Part shown: positions 16,126-24,212 of the stretch, in pieces | Numbering within the stretch: the first letter of the stretch is position 1 | Layout of the letters: each line of letters starts with the position of its first letter | DNA from: Lysinibacillus boronitolerans JCM 21713 = 10a = NBRC 103108 | GTDB lineage: Bacteria > Bacillota > Bacilli > Bacillales_A > Planococcaceae | Assembly: GCF_000772935.1 (NCBI RefSeq) | Contig: NZ_JPVR01000081.1 | Location: 337,826 to 401,825, forward strand | DNA length: 64,000 nucleotides | Direction of reading: 5' to 3' | The notes under the pieces: generated by a model | Told to the model about the DNA's origin: nothing | What the model saw: only the letters and a program-made list of their open reading frames with translations | Database searches by the model: none | Translations under genes and position numbers: made by a program

Positions 16126-17487
16126 TTATTTCGTTTCTTGTGCTCTTAGCTTCTTCTTTGTTTGCCAACCTAAAATGAGTAATTCAATTAATACTACAGC
16201 GATTAATGACGCACCAAATAGTGGCATCATAATCCCTAAAATGACAAGGAAAATGATGAATGGCATGGACATTTTATGAGAAATTTGCGGTGGTGCAGAC
16301 AGCTCCCCTTTTTTTCTACGCAAAATCCAAGTGCGAATGCCCCACACGATTACGGCTAGGAAGGCTAGACAAACCACTAAATTTAATAGCTTATTTGGCC
16401 AGCCGAATAAATGCCCCTCATGTAATGGTATTCCCCATGTAAAGAATTTAGCTAATGGGCCATAATCGTCATAATTCACTTGATCGATAAACTTGCCACT
16501 ATACTGATCAAAATACATTGTGGCTTCCGCTGTAGGTTTTACATCTAGCCCTGTTACACCAGAATTACTAGCCTTCGCCACTGTATAGACGCCCTCACCG
16601 TTTGACGGATAAATAATTGAATAAGGCTTAGCGATATTCATCGAATTGATTTCTTTTTCAAGCTGAGCAATCGTCATTTGGCTATCGTTCGTATAACGGA
16701 CAGCTCCACCGCCATGATGTTGTGCATGTTCGCCTTCTGATGTAGGTGCCTCTAATTGACGAGTCGCCCATGGTATTTCAGAGACATCAGACGTTGGTGG
16801 CTTTTGTTGGAGCAATGGATACCCAAAAGTAGGATTTTCTGAAGCTATATCTGCTAGCATGGAACCTTGAAAAGCAGACCATAATAGCCCTGTTGAGATG
16901 AACATCACCATCGGAATCGTAATGATTGTCCCAACAAGCGCATGCAATCTCTTACTTTTTTGTCTCTTATTCTCCGACTTGCCCTTCTTTAAGAGATTTC
17001 CTTGGAATGTCATATAAAGCCCTGACAGTAATAAAAAGATCGTCCAACATGCTGCCAGCTCTACTAAATAATTTACAAAGGTACCACCAATAAAGAGAGA
17101 GCTATGGGTATTTCGCATAATATTTGAAAATGTATAATCGGCATCCTGACTACCAACCATTTGATTGTGATCGTCTAAAAATACGTACTTTTGTTTAGTG
17201 CCATTTGATAAAGTTAAACGTGTATTATAAGGCTCCTCTAACCTAATCACTTTTGTAGTAGAGTATCCTGAAAATGCCGCCTCCGCTTTTTCCACGGCCT
17301 CATCAATTGTTAAGACCTCTTCCTTATGGCTCTCACCAAAGAAATAATCGTCATATAAGCGATTTTCTACATCTGTAAAAAACAAATAACCAATCCCACT
17401 TAATGTGAGAGACAGCAATAAAGGCGTAATAAAAAGTGCTGCGAAAAAATGCAGCCGCCAAAATCTAGAATAAAGCAAATTTTTCAT
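16126..17487 (-). CDS. PepSY-associated transmembrane protein
   Basis: 453 residues. The opening FWRLHFFAALFITPLLLSLT is the first helix of the PepSY_TM family and contains one of its conserved His. Extracellular PepSY segments lie between helices (EAVEKAEAAFSGYSTTKV; QLEKEINSMNIAKPYSIIYP), and further helices contain KRLHALVGTIITIPMVMF and PLHEGHLFGWPNKLLNLVV. A His/Gly-rich loop (EHAQHHGGG) may bind metal. Family members are linked to siderophore reduction, iron or copper handling, and respiratory oxidoreductase activity; which applies here is not decidable. It is transcribed toward the two-component genes but has its own terminator. Confidence 0.85.
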   Translation of the reverse strand: MKNLLYSRFWRLHFFAALFITPLLLSLTLSGIGYLFFTDVENRLYDDYFFGESHKEEVLTIDEAVEKAEAAFSGYSTTKVIRLEEPYNTRLTLSNGTKQKYVFLDDHNQMVGSQDADYTFSNIMRNTHSSLFIGGTFVNYLVELAACWTIFLLLSGLYMTFQGNLLKKGKSENKRQKSKRLHALVGTIITIPMVMFISTGLLWSAFQGSMLADIASENPTFGYPLLQQKPPTSDVSEIPWATRQLEAPTSEGEHAQHHGGGAVRYTNDSQMTIAQLEKEINSMNIAKPYSIIYPSNGEGVYTVAKASNSGVTGLDVKPTAEATMYFDQYSGKFIDQVNYDDYGPLAKFFTWGIPLHEGHLFGWPNKLLNLVVCLAFLAVIVWGIRTWILRRKKGELSAPPQISHKMSMPFIIFLVILGIMMPLFGASLIAVVLIELLILGWQTKKKLRAQETK

Positions 17488-17622
17488 ATTTAATCTCCAA
17501 TCTCTCTATTTATAGCAGATTAATTATATAAATAAAAAGTGAAATATGAATGAAGTCCTAAAGGCAGTTTTATGACAAACAAATGTATTCCAATTGGTAT
17601 TATATTATTAAGGTAGCCAAAA

Positions 17623-17657
17623 AAATCATAGCCAAACCTCAAGTTCGGCTATGATTT
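17623..17657 (-). terminator. Terminator of the dehydrogenase gene
   Basis: AAATCATAGCC and GGCTATGATTT form the stem, followed on the minus strand by a T-run. It lies eight bases after the stop. Confidence 0.88.
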
Positions 17658-17664
17658 CAATAAA

Positions 17665-18684
17665 TTACAAATTCATATTTACAAGAATTTTACATTGGCT
17701 ACGATCCTTTGTTAAAGCCTCAAAGCCTTTTTCCACAATATCCTCTAAAGCAATTTGGCTTGTGATAACAGCTTGTCCATCAATCACACCACGAGCAAGT
17801 AATCGAATCACTTCAGGGAAAATATTCACATAGGCGAACGAGCCACTGATTTTTACCTCTGGAGAAACCACCGCATTGGGGTTAAATTCTACAGGTCTTT
17901 CCCATACGCTGACGATTTTAAATTCGCCGCCTGGATGAACAGCACTCACACCGCTAGTAAATGTTGCTTGCACACCTGCTGCATCATACGCAACATCGAC
18001 CCCACCAGCTGTTTTTTCACGAATAAACGCTACTGCATCCGTATCAATTGGATTAATGACATAGGTCGCGCCTAATTCAAGTGCTTTTTGACGTCGTTCA
18101 TCGGATACCTCTACGACAAAAATTTCACTTGCTCCCGCTGCCTTCACAGCCTGCAAGACCAATAATCCAATAGGACCCGCACCAAAAATAGCAGCTGTAT
18201 CGCCTAGCTTTAATTGACTTTGACGCACTGCATGTACTGCTACTGCTGTAGGTTCAACAAGTGCTCCTAGCTCTAAGCTCATATTCTCAGGAAGAAGGTG
18301 AATATTTTCTTCTTGTACGACTGCATATTCAGCAAATCCTCCTGAGATTGTATAGCCATAAGATTGGCCACGTTTACATAAGTTGGAATAGCCACGTCGA
18401 CAATTATCACATTTACCACATGGAATTGGTGGCTCCACTGCTACACGATCACCTACTTTGGTATGTGTAACGCCTTCTGCAACCTCTACAACGACACCTG
18501 CAAATTCATGACCTAATACGGGTTGTGTACGGAATGCATAAGCTCCACCCACATATTCATGTAAATCACTGCCACAAATTCCAGCAAAGGCAACTTTTAC
18601 TTTCACCATGCCTGCCTCTAGTGCTGGCAGTTGTGCCTCCTCTACTCGAATATCTTTTACACCGTAAAATTTTGCTGCTTTCAT
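17665..18684 (-). CDS. Zinc-dependent medium-chain alcohol dehydrogenase (butanediol/sorbitol dehydrogenase type)
   Basis: 339 residues. The catalytic zinc site is seen as GICGSDLHEY and GHEFAGVV with an acidic third ligand region. The structural-zinc Cys cluster is CGKCDNCRRGYSNLC, and the NAD(H) motif is GAGPIGLLVLQAVKAAG. Sequence and length match (R,R)-butanediol or L-threonine/polyol dehydrogenases such as B. subtilis BdhA, which interconvert acetoin and 2,3-butanediol in the cytoplasm. AAAGAAGG precedes the ATG. The TetR gene immediately upstream on the same strand (15-base gap) probably controls it. The substrate is not certain from sequence. Confidence 0.88.
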   Translation of the reverse strand: MKAAKFYGVKDIRVEEAQLPALEAGMVKVKVAFAGICGSDLHEYVGGAYAFRTQPVLGHEFAGVVVEVAEGVTHTKVGDRVAVEPPIPCGKCDNCRRGYSNLCKRGQSYGYTISGGFAEYAVVQEENIHLLPENMSLELGALVEPTAVAVHAVRQSQLKLGDTAAIFGAGPIGLLVLQAVKAAGASEIFVVEVSDERRQKALELGATYVINPIDTDAVAFIREKTAGGVDVAYDAAGVQATFTSGVSAVHPGGEFKIVSVWERPVEFNPNAVVSPEVKISGSFAYVNIFPEVIRLLARGVIDGQAVITSQIALEDIVEKGFEALTKDRSQCKILVNMNL

Positions 18685-18699
18685 CCTATTACCTTCTTT

Positions 18700-19293
18700 T
18701 TATAATTTAGTTTGAAGACCATGGAACACGAAGTTGACTGCAAGCTCCGCTATCTGATCGGGTGTTGCTTGTAAGGAAGAACGGTTTAAAAAGGGATTGT
18801 TCAAGGAATACATTAACGTCCCCATGATAAAGTTCAATGCAACATCAAGTGACTCAAAATGAATGGTCTGCTGCTCCTGACAAGCAAGTAAAATCGTCCG
18901 AAGCTGCTCCCAGGAAGGTAAAAACACATCCTTTAGCATCTCAAGCCTTGGACTATTCATAACAATTTCTTGCTGTAAAATATCAATTAACTCATGCTCA
19001 TGGATTCGGTAAAGAACAAAGTTGCGACAAAAGCTACGAAGCGCACCGATTGAATCTTGAACATCATAATGAGCATTCATAAAGGTGTGGCGTAGCGGTT
19101 CAAATAATGCATTAAAGACATTTTCCTTGCCACCAAAATGATAGGAAACAAGTGCAAGTGACACATCAGCTTCTTCACAAATTTGTCTCACCGTGGTGCC
19201 ATCAAAGCCCCTTGATGAAAACAAGGTTTTTGCCGCTTGTAAAATTTGATCCTTTACCTCTTTATTCTTTTCTTTTTGATCGATAGTTCTCAC
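18700..19293 (-). CDS. TetR-family transcriptional regulator
   Basis: 197 residues. The N-terminal HTH is typical (ILQAAKTLFSSRGFDGTTVR, ICEEADVSLALVSYHFGGKE) and the C-terminal ligand/dimer domain is all-helical. The annotated GTG at 19293 lies directly against AAAGAG. The best-spaced ribosome site (AGAGGTG) instead points at the ATC codon four triplets downstream, so the true start is uncertain. Close inverted repeats upstream (19298-19317 and adjacent GAACAATTGTTC-like sequence) suit autorepression. It probably governs the dehydrogenase gene 15 bases downstream in response to a small ligand. Confidence 0.9.
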   Translation of the reverse strand: MRTIDQKEKNKEVKDQILQAAKTLFSSRGFDGTTVRQICEEADVSLALVSYHFGGKENVFNALFEPLRHTFMNAHYDVQDSIGALRSFCRNFVLYRIHEHELIDILQQEIVMNSPRLEMLKDVFLPSWEQLRTILLACQEQQTIHFESLDVALNFIMGTLMYSLNNPFLNRSSLQATPDQIAELAVNFVFHGLQTKL

Positions 19294-19297
19294 CTCT

Positions 19298-19317
19298 TTT
19301 TGAACAAACGTTCAAAA
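19298..19317. promoter_or_regulatory. Palindromic TetR operator
   Basis: TTTTGAAC-AAAC-GTTCAAAA is an 8+8 inverted repeat with a 4-base centre, five bases before the GTG of the TetR gene. A second related half-site pair (GTTCAAAACAATTGTTCAAC) overlaps it on the far side, giving tandem dimer sites. Confidence 0.72.
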
Positions 19318-19375
19318 CAATTGTTCAACGAAATTGTACGCCTACTATTATTAATTGTCAAAGCATGCGCTTATT

Positions 19376-19408
19376 AAAAATGGCTACTTCATTAAAACGA
19401 AGTAGCCA
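19376..19408 (-). terminator. Terminator of the 55-residue ORF
   Basis: TGGCTACTTC and GAAGTAGCCA form a perfect 10-base stem; the minus strand continues TTTTTAAT. Confidence 0.88.
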
Positions 19409-19414
19409 AACATT

Positions 19415-19582
19415 CTATCCTATTAATTCTTTCAAAACATTCGCATACGCTGCTAAAATAGATTGCTCATGTGTAGCATCATGCTCAACATATTGTTCGA
19501 CAAGCTCCTTCAAGGGTTTAGGCTCTTGCATAATTTCAAATTTGAATAAGCTTTCATAGTACTCAACAACTTGTGGATTCAT
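19415..19582 (-). CDS. Small hypothetical protein, 55 residues
   Basis: An ORF of 55 codons beginning MNPQVVEYYESLFKFEIM and ending ANVLKELIG. It is supported by AAAGGAG seven bases before the ATG and by an intrinsic terminator just after its stop. It is acidic, predicted all-helical, has no Cys and contains a short His cluster (YVEHDATHEQS). It follows a cobalamin riboswitch and a smaller ORF on the same strand, but a terminator separates them, so riboswitch control would require read-through. I do not recognise a family. Confidence 0.7.
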   Translation of the reverse strand: MNPQVVEYYESLFKFEIMQEPKPLKELVEQYVEHDATHEQSILAAYANVLKELIG

Positions 19583-19608
19583 GTGGACCGCTCCTTTAAT
19601 TTTTTACA

Positions 19609-19641
19609 TAAAAAAACATCTTTCCCTCATTAGAAAGATGT
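19609..19641 (-). terminator. Terminator between the riboswitch-linked sORF and the 55-codon gene
   Basis: ACATCTTTC (19616-19624) pairs with GAAAGATGT (19633-19641); the minus strand then has seven T. Confidence 0.85.
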
Positions 19642-19644
19642 CTA

Positions 19645-19767
19645 CTATGACAAATACACGACATAATACGGTGATCGCCAAATGGAAAGAAGCCTTCTAT
19701 TAAACATAGAAGCACCCTTTTTAGCAATCATCGTACTATGAGCATGCAGGAGAAATTCTCTAGTCAC
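19645..19767 (-). CDS. Riboswitch-linked short ORF, 40 residues
   Basis: The first reading frame after the cobalamin aptamer begins at GTG 19767, with AGGGGGTG six bases upstream. It reads VTREFLLHAHSTMIAKK then GASMFNRRLLSIWRS, PYYVVYLS and a stop, followed directly by a terminator. It is basic. An internal ATG preceded by AAGGGTG would give a 20-residue form starting MFNRRLLS. No similarity to known B12 genes is apparent. It may be a real micro-protein, a leader peptide or the stub of a deleted gene. Confidence 0.5.
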   Translation of the reverse strand: MTREFLLHAHSTMIAKKGASMFNRRLLSIWRSPYYVVYLS

Positions 19768-19808
19768 ACTCAACACCCCCTATCCGCGTAGGTTTTTTGG
19801 CTGTACTA

Positions 19809-19969
19809 GATAAAGGCAGGTCTCCTGGCTTATGCTCATCACACCTTTCACCTTCCCATTACTTTTTGTAACAGTGGCCTTCTGAAATGTGCTCCCATTT
19901 ACAGTTGCGGGACAGCGTCGGATTCACACCGATCTTCCCTTTTAAACAAATCTAATTTGTACCTCTATC
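19809..19969 (-). ncRNA. Cobalamin riboswitch (AdoCbl class)
   Basis: Read on the minus strand. A 5' strand GATAGAGG pairs with 3' CCTTTATC to close P1. Inside are the conserved core GATCGGTGTGAATCCGAC, GCTGTCCCGCAACTGTAA, GGGAAGGTGAAAGGTG, and the canonical B12 box AAGCCAGGAGACCTGCC. These are the diagnostic elements of the cobalamin aptamer. The 42 bases from the aptamer end to the sORF start contain the strong ribosome site but no obvious terminator, so translational control is more likely. No cobalamin transport, biosynthesis or B12-dependent isozyme gene follows. Confidence 0.93.
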
Positions 19970-20037
19970 CTATTATTCCGTTTTTATTATTATACCATAG
20001 TATTAAATCTTAACAGCTTTCTTCACATTTAGAGCGC

Positions 20038-20875
20038 TATCCCTCTCTTGTAAGGATTTATCCTCTTAATTTGAAGCGCTATCCTCTACTTTCGAAGTTC
20101 TATCCACCAGTTTAAGCTCTATCCTTCAATTTGATGATTCTATCCGCCAGTTTTAGAATGCTATCCTTCACTTTCGAAGTTCTATCCGCCAGTTTAAGCT
20201 CTATCCTTCAATTTGATGATTCTATCCGCCAGTTTTAGAACGCTATCCTTCACTTTTGAAGTTCTATCCGCTAGTTTAAACTCTATCCTTCAATTTGATG
20301 ATTCTATCCGCCTGTTTTAGAACGCTATCCTTCACTTTTGAAGTTCTATCCGCCTGTTTTAGAATGCTATCCCTCACTTTCGAAGTTCTATCCGCTAGTT
20401 TAAACTCTATCCTTCACTTTGATGATTCTATCCGCCAGTTTTAGAACGCTATCCTTCACTTTTGAAGATTCTATCCGCTAGTTTTAGAATGCTATCCTTC
20501 ACTTTTGAAGTTCTATCCGCTAGTTTAAACTCTATCCTTCAATTTGATGATTCTATCCGCCTGTTTTAGAACGCTATCCTTCACTTTTGAAGTTCTATCC
20601 GCTAGTTTAAGCTCTATCCTTTAATTTGATAATTCTATCCGCCAATTTTAGAACGCTATCCTTCACTTTCGAAGTTCTATCCACCTGTTTAAACTCTATC
20701 CTTCAATTTGATGATTCTATCCGCCAGTTTTAGAACGCTATCCTTCACTTTCGAAGTTCTATCCGCCAGTTTAAGCTCTATCCTTCAATTTGATGATTCT
20801 ATCCGCCAGTTTTAGAACGCTATCCTTCACTTTTGAAGTTCTATCCACCTGTTTAAGCTCTATCCTCCCATCTAT
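20038..20875 (+). repeat. TATCC 21-bp repeat array 2 (41 copies)
   Basis: TATCC recurs 41 times from 20038 to 20861. Spacing is 21 bases except for a regular 19-base step after the monomer TATCC-GCCAGTTTAAGCTC and one 22-base step. The dominant higher-order unit is four monomers, 82 bases (21+21+21+19), for example TATCC-TTCACTTTCGAAGTTC, TATCC-GCCAGTTTAAGCTC, TATCC-TTCAATTTGATGATTC, TATCC-GCCAGTTTTAGAACGC. It fills the divergent gap between the leftward riboswitch and the rightward VOC gene. Forward stops are rare but 19-base units break frame, so it is non-coding. Confidence 0.93.
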
Positions 20876-20927
20876 TTCAAATATTTAGAAATTACTCTAT
20901 AATTAAGAAAAAAGGAGGCGGTATGAG

Positions 20928-21293
20928 ATGATTATGGGTTTACATCATGTGCAAATTACAATTCCAAAAGGCTGTGAGGAGCAGGGGAAGGATTTTTATT
21001 GTCATGTTTTAGGACTTCAAGAATTAGAGAAGCCTGACTCTCTCAAAGGTCGCGGGGGATTTTGGCTACAGCTTGGTCAGCAGGAAGTACATGTAGGGAC
21101 AGAGGATGGCTTCGATCGTTTAACCACAAAGGCGCATATTGCGTATCAAGTAGCGGATATTCAGTATTGGCGGAAGAAGCTCGTCGCACATCAAATCGAG
21201 ATACTCGAGTCGGTGCCTATTCCCCATTACGAGCGCTTTGAATTCCGTGATCCCTTTGGCAATCGCGTAGAAATGATACAGGAAATCGTGTAG
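20928..21293 (+). CDS. VOC/glyoxalase-fold protein
   Basis: 121 residues with the paired beta-alpha-beta modules of the vicinal-oxygen-chelate fold: GLHHVQITIPKGCEEQGKDF with the first metal-ligand His, VHVGTEDGF, KAHIAYQVAD with a second His, and RFEFRDPFGNRVEMIQ with Glu at the C-terminal ligand position. Members include glyoxalases, fosfomycin-type thiol transferases and dioxygenases, all cytoplasmic. No subfamily motif decides between them. AAAAGGAGG lies ahead of the ATG and a terminator follows. It is monocistronic. Confidence 0.88.
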   Translation: MIMGLHHVQITIPKGCEEQGKDFYCHVLGLQELEKPDSLKGRGGFWLQLGQQEVHVGTEDGFDRLTTKAHIAYQVADIQYWRKKLVAHQIEILESVPIPHYERFEFRDPFGNRVEMIQEIV

Positions 21294-21320
21294 GCTGCCT
21301 CATTTTAGGGCAGCTTTTTT
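21294..21320 (+). terminator. Terminator of the VOC gene
   Basis: GCTGCC and GGCAGC form a stem around TCATTTTA, followed by six T, immediately after the stop. Confidence 0.85.
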
Positions 21321-21534
21321 CATGGAATTGTTCCATATAACATCTTACTGAAACATTTGTAATAAAACTGTAAATTCCCTTGATAAAGCCTTTTACAGCA
21401 AGTGTTGAAGCCCTCCCTTCAACTATCCTGGTAACATTTACCGCCCAGAAGCCCTACTTTTTCATGCTACGATTATTTCCATGGCAAAGGTATACAGGAG
21501 AAATCCTACTAGATGCTTTAGGAGGTTACACAAC

Positions 21535-22476
21535 ATGAATAAACGATTTTTATCTACAACACTTGCATTAACAATTGGATTTAGTTCATTTGGAATGGTG
21601 CAAACAGCGATCCAGCCAATACAAGTAGAGGCTGCAACAACAAATGCTCAGAACAACGCACAGGCGGTAGCTGCAAAAGCAGACCAATTAATTCAGACTG
21701 GTAAAAGCTTAATGGGGCAAGCAACATACAGCAATTCGGTTTACAAGCCTACATACCCATACAAATTTTCTTGTGCTTCATTTTTAATGTACATCTTCGA
21801 GAAAAATGGGGTAGACCTTGGTACGTATAACGAAAATTATATGATTCAGCAAGGGACTTATGTAGCAAGAAACCAATTACAAAAAGGCGATTTAGTGTTC
21901 TTTAAAAGTAAAAAAACAGGGACTGATCCCGATCATGTCGGTATGTATATTGGCGACAATAAAATCATCCATATGGCTGATTCCAAACAAAATATAGTTA
22001 TCTCTGATTTAAATAGTAAGCCGTACTATACGGAAAACTATGTATCTGCACGTAGAGTATTACCTACTCTGCTATCTGCCAATCCTGCTACAAAAGGCGA
22101 TAAAATTGTAGAGAATGCGCTGACTTATAAAAATAAAGTATCGATTAGCTCGACAACAAAAGAGTCAAGTCTACGCTTTACCGCTCCAGCATTTGTCGAT
22201 TTCATCTATCGTAAAAGTGGCGTTAAACTCGGATCAACTTCTTTGAGCGGTTTAATGAGCAAAGGATCAACTGTAGCGCGTGCTAATTTGAAAAAGGGTG
22301 ATTTAGTCTTCTTTAATAGTGTGAAAGGTTCAAAAAAACCTTCTCTTGTAGGGATTTATGCAGGCGATCACCGTATCATCATCCCTAATTCCGATGGTGT
22401 CATGACAAGAGTATTATTTGTTGATTATTATGCTCAACACTATATTACTGCGAAGCGTGTTATCTCTACTAAATAA
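21535..22476 (+). CDS. Secreted tandem NlpC/P60 protein, second domain catalytically dead
   Basis: ATG at 21535 follows TTAGGAGG. A signal peptide (residues about 1-33, ending QVEA) precedes two NlpC/P60 domains. The first has the catalytic Cys at about residue 80 (KFSCASFLMYIF) and the His at about 134 (DPDHVGMYIGDNKIIHM), as in cell-wall gamma-D-Glu-diamino-acid endopeptidases. In the second domain the matching positions are RFTAPAFVDFIY (Cys to Ala, about 217) and KPSLVGIYAGDHRIIIP (His to Leu, about 271), so it should be inactive and may bind peptidoglycan or inhibit. 313 residues. A decayed paralogue follows at once. Confidence 0.92.
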   Translation: MNKRFLSTTLALTIGFSSFGMVQTAIQPIQVEAATTNAQNNAQAVAAKADQLIQTGKSLMGQATYSNSVYKPTYPYKFSCASFLMYIFEKNGVDLGTYNENYMIQQGTYVARNQLQKGDLVFFKSKKTGTDPDHVGMYIGDNKIIHMADSKQNIVISDLNSKPYYTENYVSARRVLPTLLSANPATKGDKIVENALTYKNKVSISSTTKESSLRFTAPAFVDFIYRKSGVKLGSTSLSGLMSKGSTVARANLKKGDLVFFNSVKGSKKPSLVGIYAGDHRIIIPNSDGVMTRVLFVDYYAQHYITAKRVISTK

Positions 22477-22499
22477 CTCTACGCCCTGTTAAGTGTACT

Positions 22500-22780
22500 G
22501 ACTTTTACAAGTACAGGTTTTACTTACTATGTCTTTAAGAAACATGGTATTGAGTTGAAGAATAAATTAGCAAACACAAGCTTTAGTTGGTAAACGTATT
22601 CAAAAATCTCAGTTTCAAAAAGTAGATTTATTATTCATCTCTACCAATAGAAATCACACAAACGAGGATCTATTATAGGGAGTAATCAATATATTAATAT
22701 GACAACGAACTGTTGTGAAACAAAGTTTAAGCATAACATGGGCACAAAAGTTTGTAACAGCTCGGCGTGTTTTAAAATAA
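22500..22780 (+). pseudogene. Decayed NlpC/P60 domain remnant
   Basis: Between the intact NlpC/P60 gene and the next terminator, fragments in different frames match the same domain. TGFTYYVFKKHGIEL is the segment after the catalytic Cys. KRIQKSQFQKVDLLFISTNR and NHTNED match the QLQKGDLVFF/DHVG region. AQKFVTARRVLK plus a stop at 22778 matches the domain end (compare AQHYITAKRV). Stops and frame changes interrupt it and the Cys codon is lost. It is probably a third tandem copy degrading after duplication. Confidence 0.72.
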
Positions 22781-22789
22781 GTAAGAATT

Positions 22790-22822
22790 GGGTGTCTCAT
22801 TCATTTTGAGACACCCTTTTTC
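22790..22822. terminator. Bidirectional terminator
   Basis: GGGTGTCTCA and TGAGACACCC form a 10-base stem, with TTTTT on the plus side. It separates the NlpC/P60 genes from the convergent Mur-ligase gene. Confidence 0.88.
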
Positions 22823-22823
22823 T

Positions 22824-24212
22824 CTATAAAGAGTTTTTAAGTTTATTGGCAAATTCGATCATGGATCTACTAGACATCGGTCCCTTAATTAAAACAATCG
22901 TGTCTGCATCAAGCTTTGGCTTCAATACTTCTAAAACGCCCGCTACCTCTTTAAACGTATGAACCTCTGCACTGGTTCCATCTTTTTGAGCTTGATCCGC
23001 AATCTTCTCTGCCCTTTTGCCGATGGTAATTAATGTATCGATCTTTCTTAGTGCTACCATGGAGCCAATTTCGCGATGATATTTTTCTTCAAAATTACCT
23101 AATCGCTTTATATCCCCTAAAACAAGAATGACCTTTTTGTCTTTCCCTACCGTATCTAACACTTTTAAGGCTGCCTCTACAGATGTCGGGTTATTTGTCC
23201 AAGTATCATCAATAATCGTGCTGTCCCCAAGACCTGTTGTAAATTCTAAATGTCTTGCCATCTGTTTAAACGTTCTTAGCCCTGCGATCGCCTGACGAAT
23301 AGTCAGCCCCATTTCGTGACTAGCTGCAATTGCGGCTAAGGCATTATAGACCTGATGCTCTCCATAGCCAGGGACAAACACATTGTACGTTTTATCCGCT
23401 ACCTCTAAAACAAACTTCATGCCCGTATTGGCAAATTCCACATTCGAAGCCTTATAATCTGCCGTATCCTGTAAGCCAAACTTGATAATCTTCCCCTTAA
23501 ATCTTTTCAATGAGATTTTTTTGGTATTGGCATCATCTGCATTGATGATTAACGTGCCATCTTCTTTAATACCTTCCACAATTTCTGACTTGGCCTTAAT
23601 ATAGCCTTCTAAATTAAGACAGCCATCTAGATGATGGACGCCAATATTTGTAATGATGCCGATAGTTGGTTGATAGATCATACATTGATGTTTAATATTC
23701 CCTGTATTCCCTAAGCCTAATTCAAAGATAGCGGCTTGTGTTTTATCATCAATGCCCGTTAAATAAGGTAGTGATTGCCTTGGCTCGTTTTTACTGCTGA
23801 TGGATGCTTGCACTTGCCAATGCTTACTAGCAATATGTTTTAACATCTCTTTTGTCGTTGTTTTACCACAAGTGCCTGTTAAAGCCACAACGGGAATTTC
23901 AAAGAGCCCACGATAATACTCGATAAATGTCCAGTATGCCTGTGCAACACTTTTCACTTGTAAAACGGTTGTATTCTCCAGCGCATTTTTTAACTCTGTA
24001 GACGGTTTATCGGATACGATAAGAGATGGACCTTTCCGATCAATCTCTTGCCAGTTGATTTGATCGTTTCGACTAACAAACAGGAGCGAATGGCTTTTTG
24101 TTAAATCATGCCGATTATAGTAGATCGCCTGCTTAACAGACCATTGTTCTGATCCGTGAAGGAGCTTTCCCTGTAGGACATTCCTAAGTTTCTGCACACT
24201 AATGGATTGCAA
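22824..24212 (-). CDS. MurF-like Mur ligase domain protein, paralogue 1
   Basis: 462 residues from TTG 24212 (GGAGG nine bases upstream). An upstream in-frame TTG at 24239 overlaps that site and is rejected. It has the full MurF layout: N-terminal substrate domain, P-loop ALTGTCGKTTTKEML at about residue 112, TNIGVHHLDGC, GEHQVYNALAAIAASHEMG, DDTWTNNPTSVEAAL, LGDIKRLG and KGPMSSRSM. Mur ligases join an amino acid or dipeptide to a carboxylate through an acyl-phosphate. MurF adds D-Ala-D-Ala to the UDP-muramyl tripeptide, but divergence and duplication here suggest another substrate. It is grouped with a second paralogue, an ATP-grasp ligase and a YheCD-Mur fusion. Confidence 0.85.
   Translation of the reverse strand: MQSISVQKLRNVLQGKLLHGSEQWSVKQAIYYNRHDLTKSHSLLFVSRNDQINWQEIDRKGPSLIVSDKPSTELKNALENTTVLQVKSVAQAYWTFIEYYRGLFEIPVVALTGTCGKTTTKEMLKHIASKHWQVQASISSKNEPRQSLPYLTGIDDKTQAAIFELGLGNTGNIKHQCMIYQPTIGIITNIGVHHLDGCLNLEGYIKAKSEIVEGIKEDGTLIINADDANTKKISLKRFKGKIIKFGLQDTADYKASNVEFANTGMKFVLEVADKTYNVFVPGYGEHQVYNALAAIAASHEMGLTIRQAIAGLRTFKQMARHLEFTTGLGDSTIIDDTWTNNPTSVEAALKVLDTVGKDKKVILVLGDIKRLGNFEEKYHREIGSMVALRKIDTLITIGKRAEKIADQAQKDGTSAEVHTFKEVAGVLEVLKPKLDADTIVLIKGPMSSRSMIEFANKLKNSL

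Noticed and set aside
19365..19559. 64-codon forward ORF (Ser/Cys-rich)
   Set aside because: Antisense to the better supported 55-codon minus-strand ORF with ribosome site and terminator.
20038..20875. CRISPR array
   Set aside because: The invariant unit is only 5 bases, the intervening sequences recur in a fixed higher-order pattern rather than being unique spacers, and no cas genes are present.
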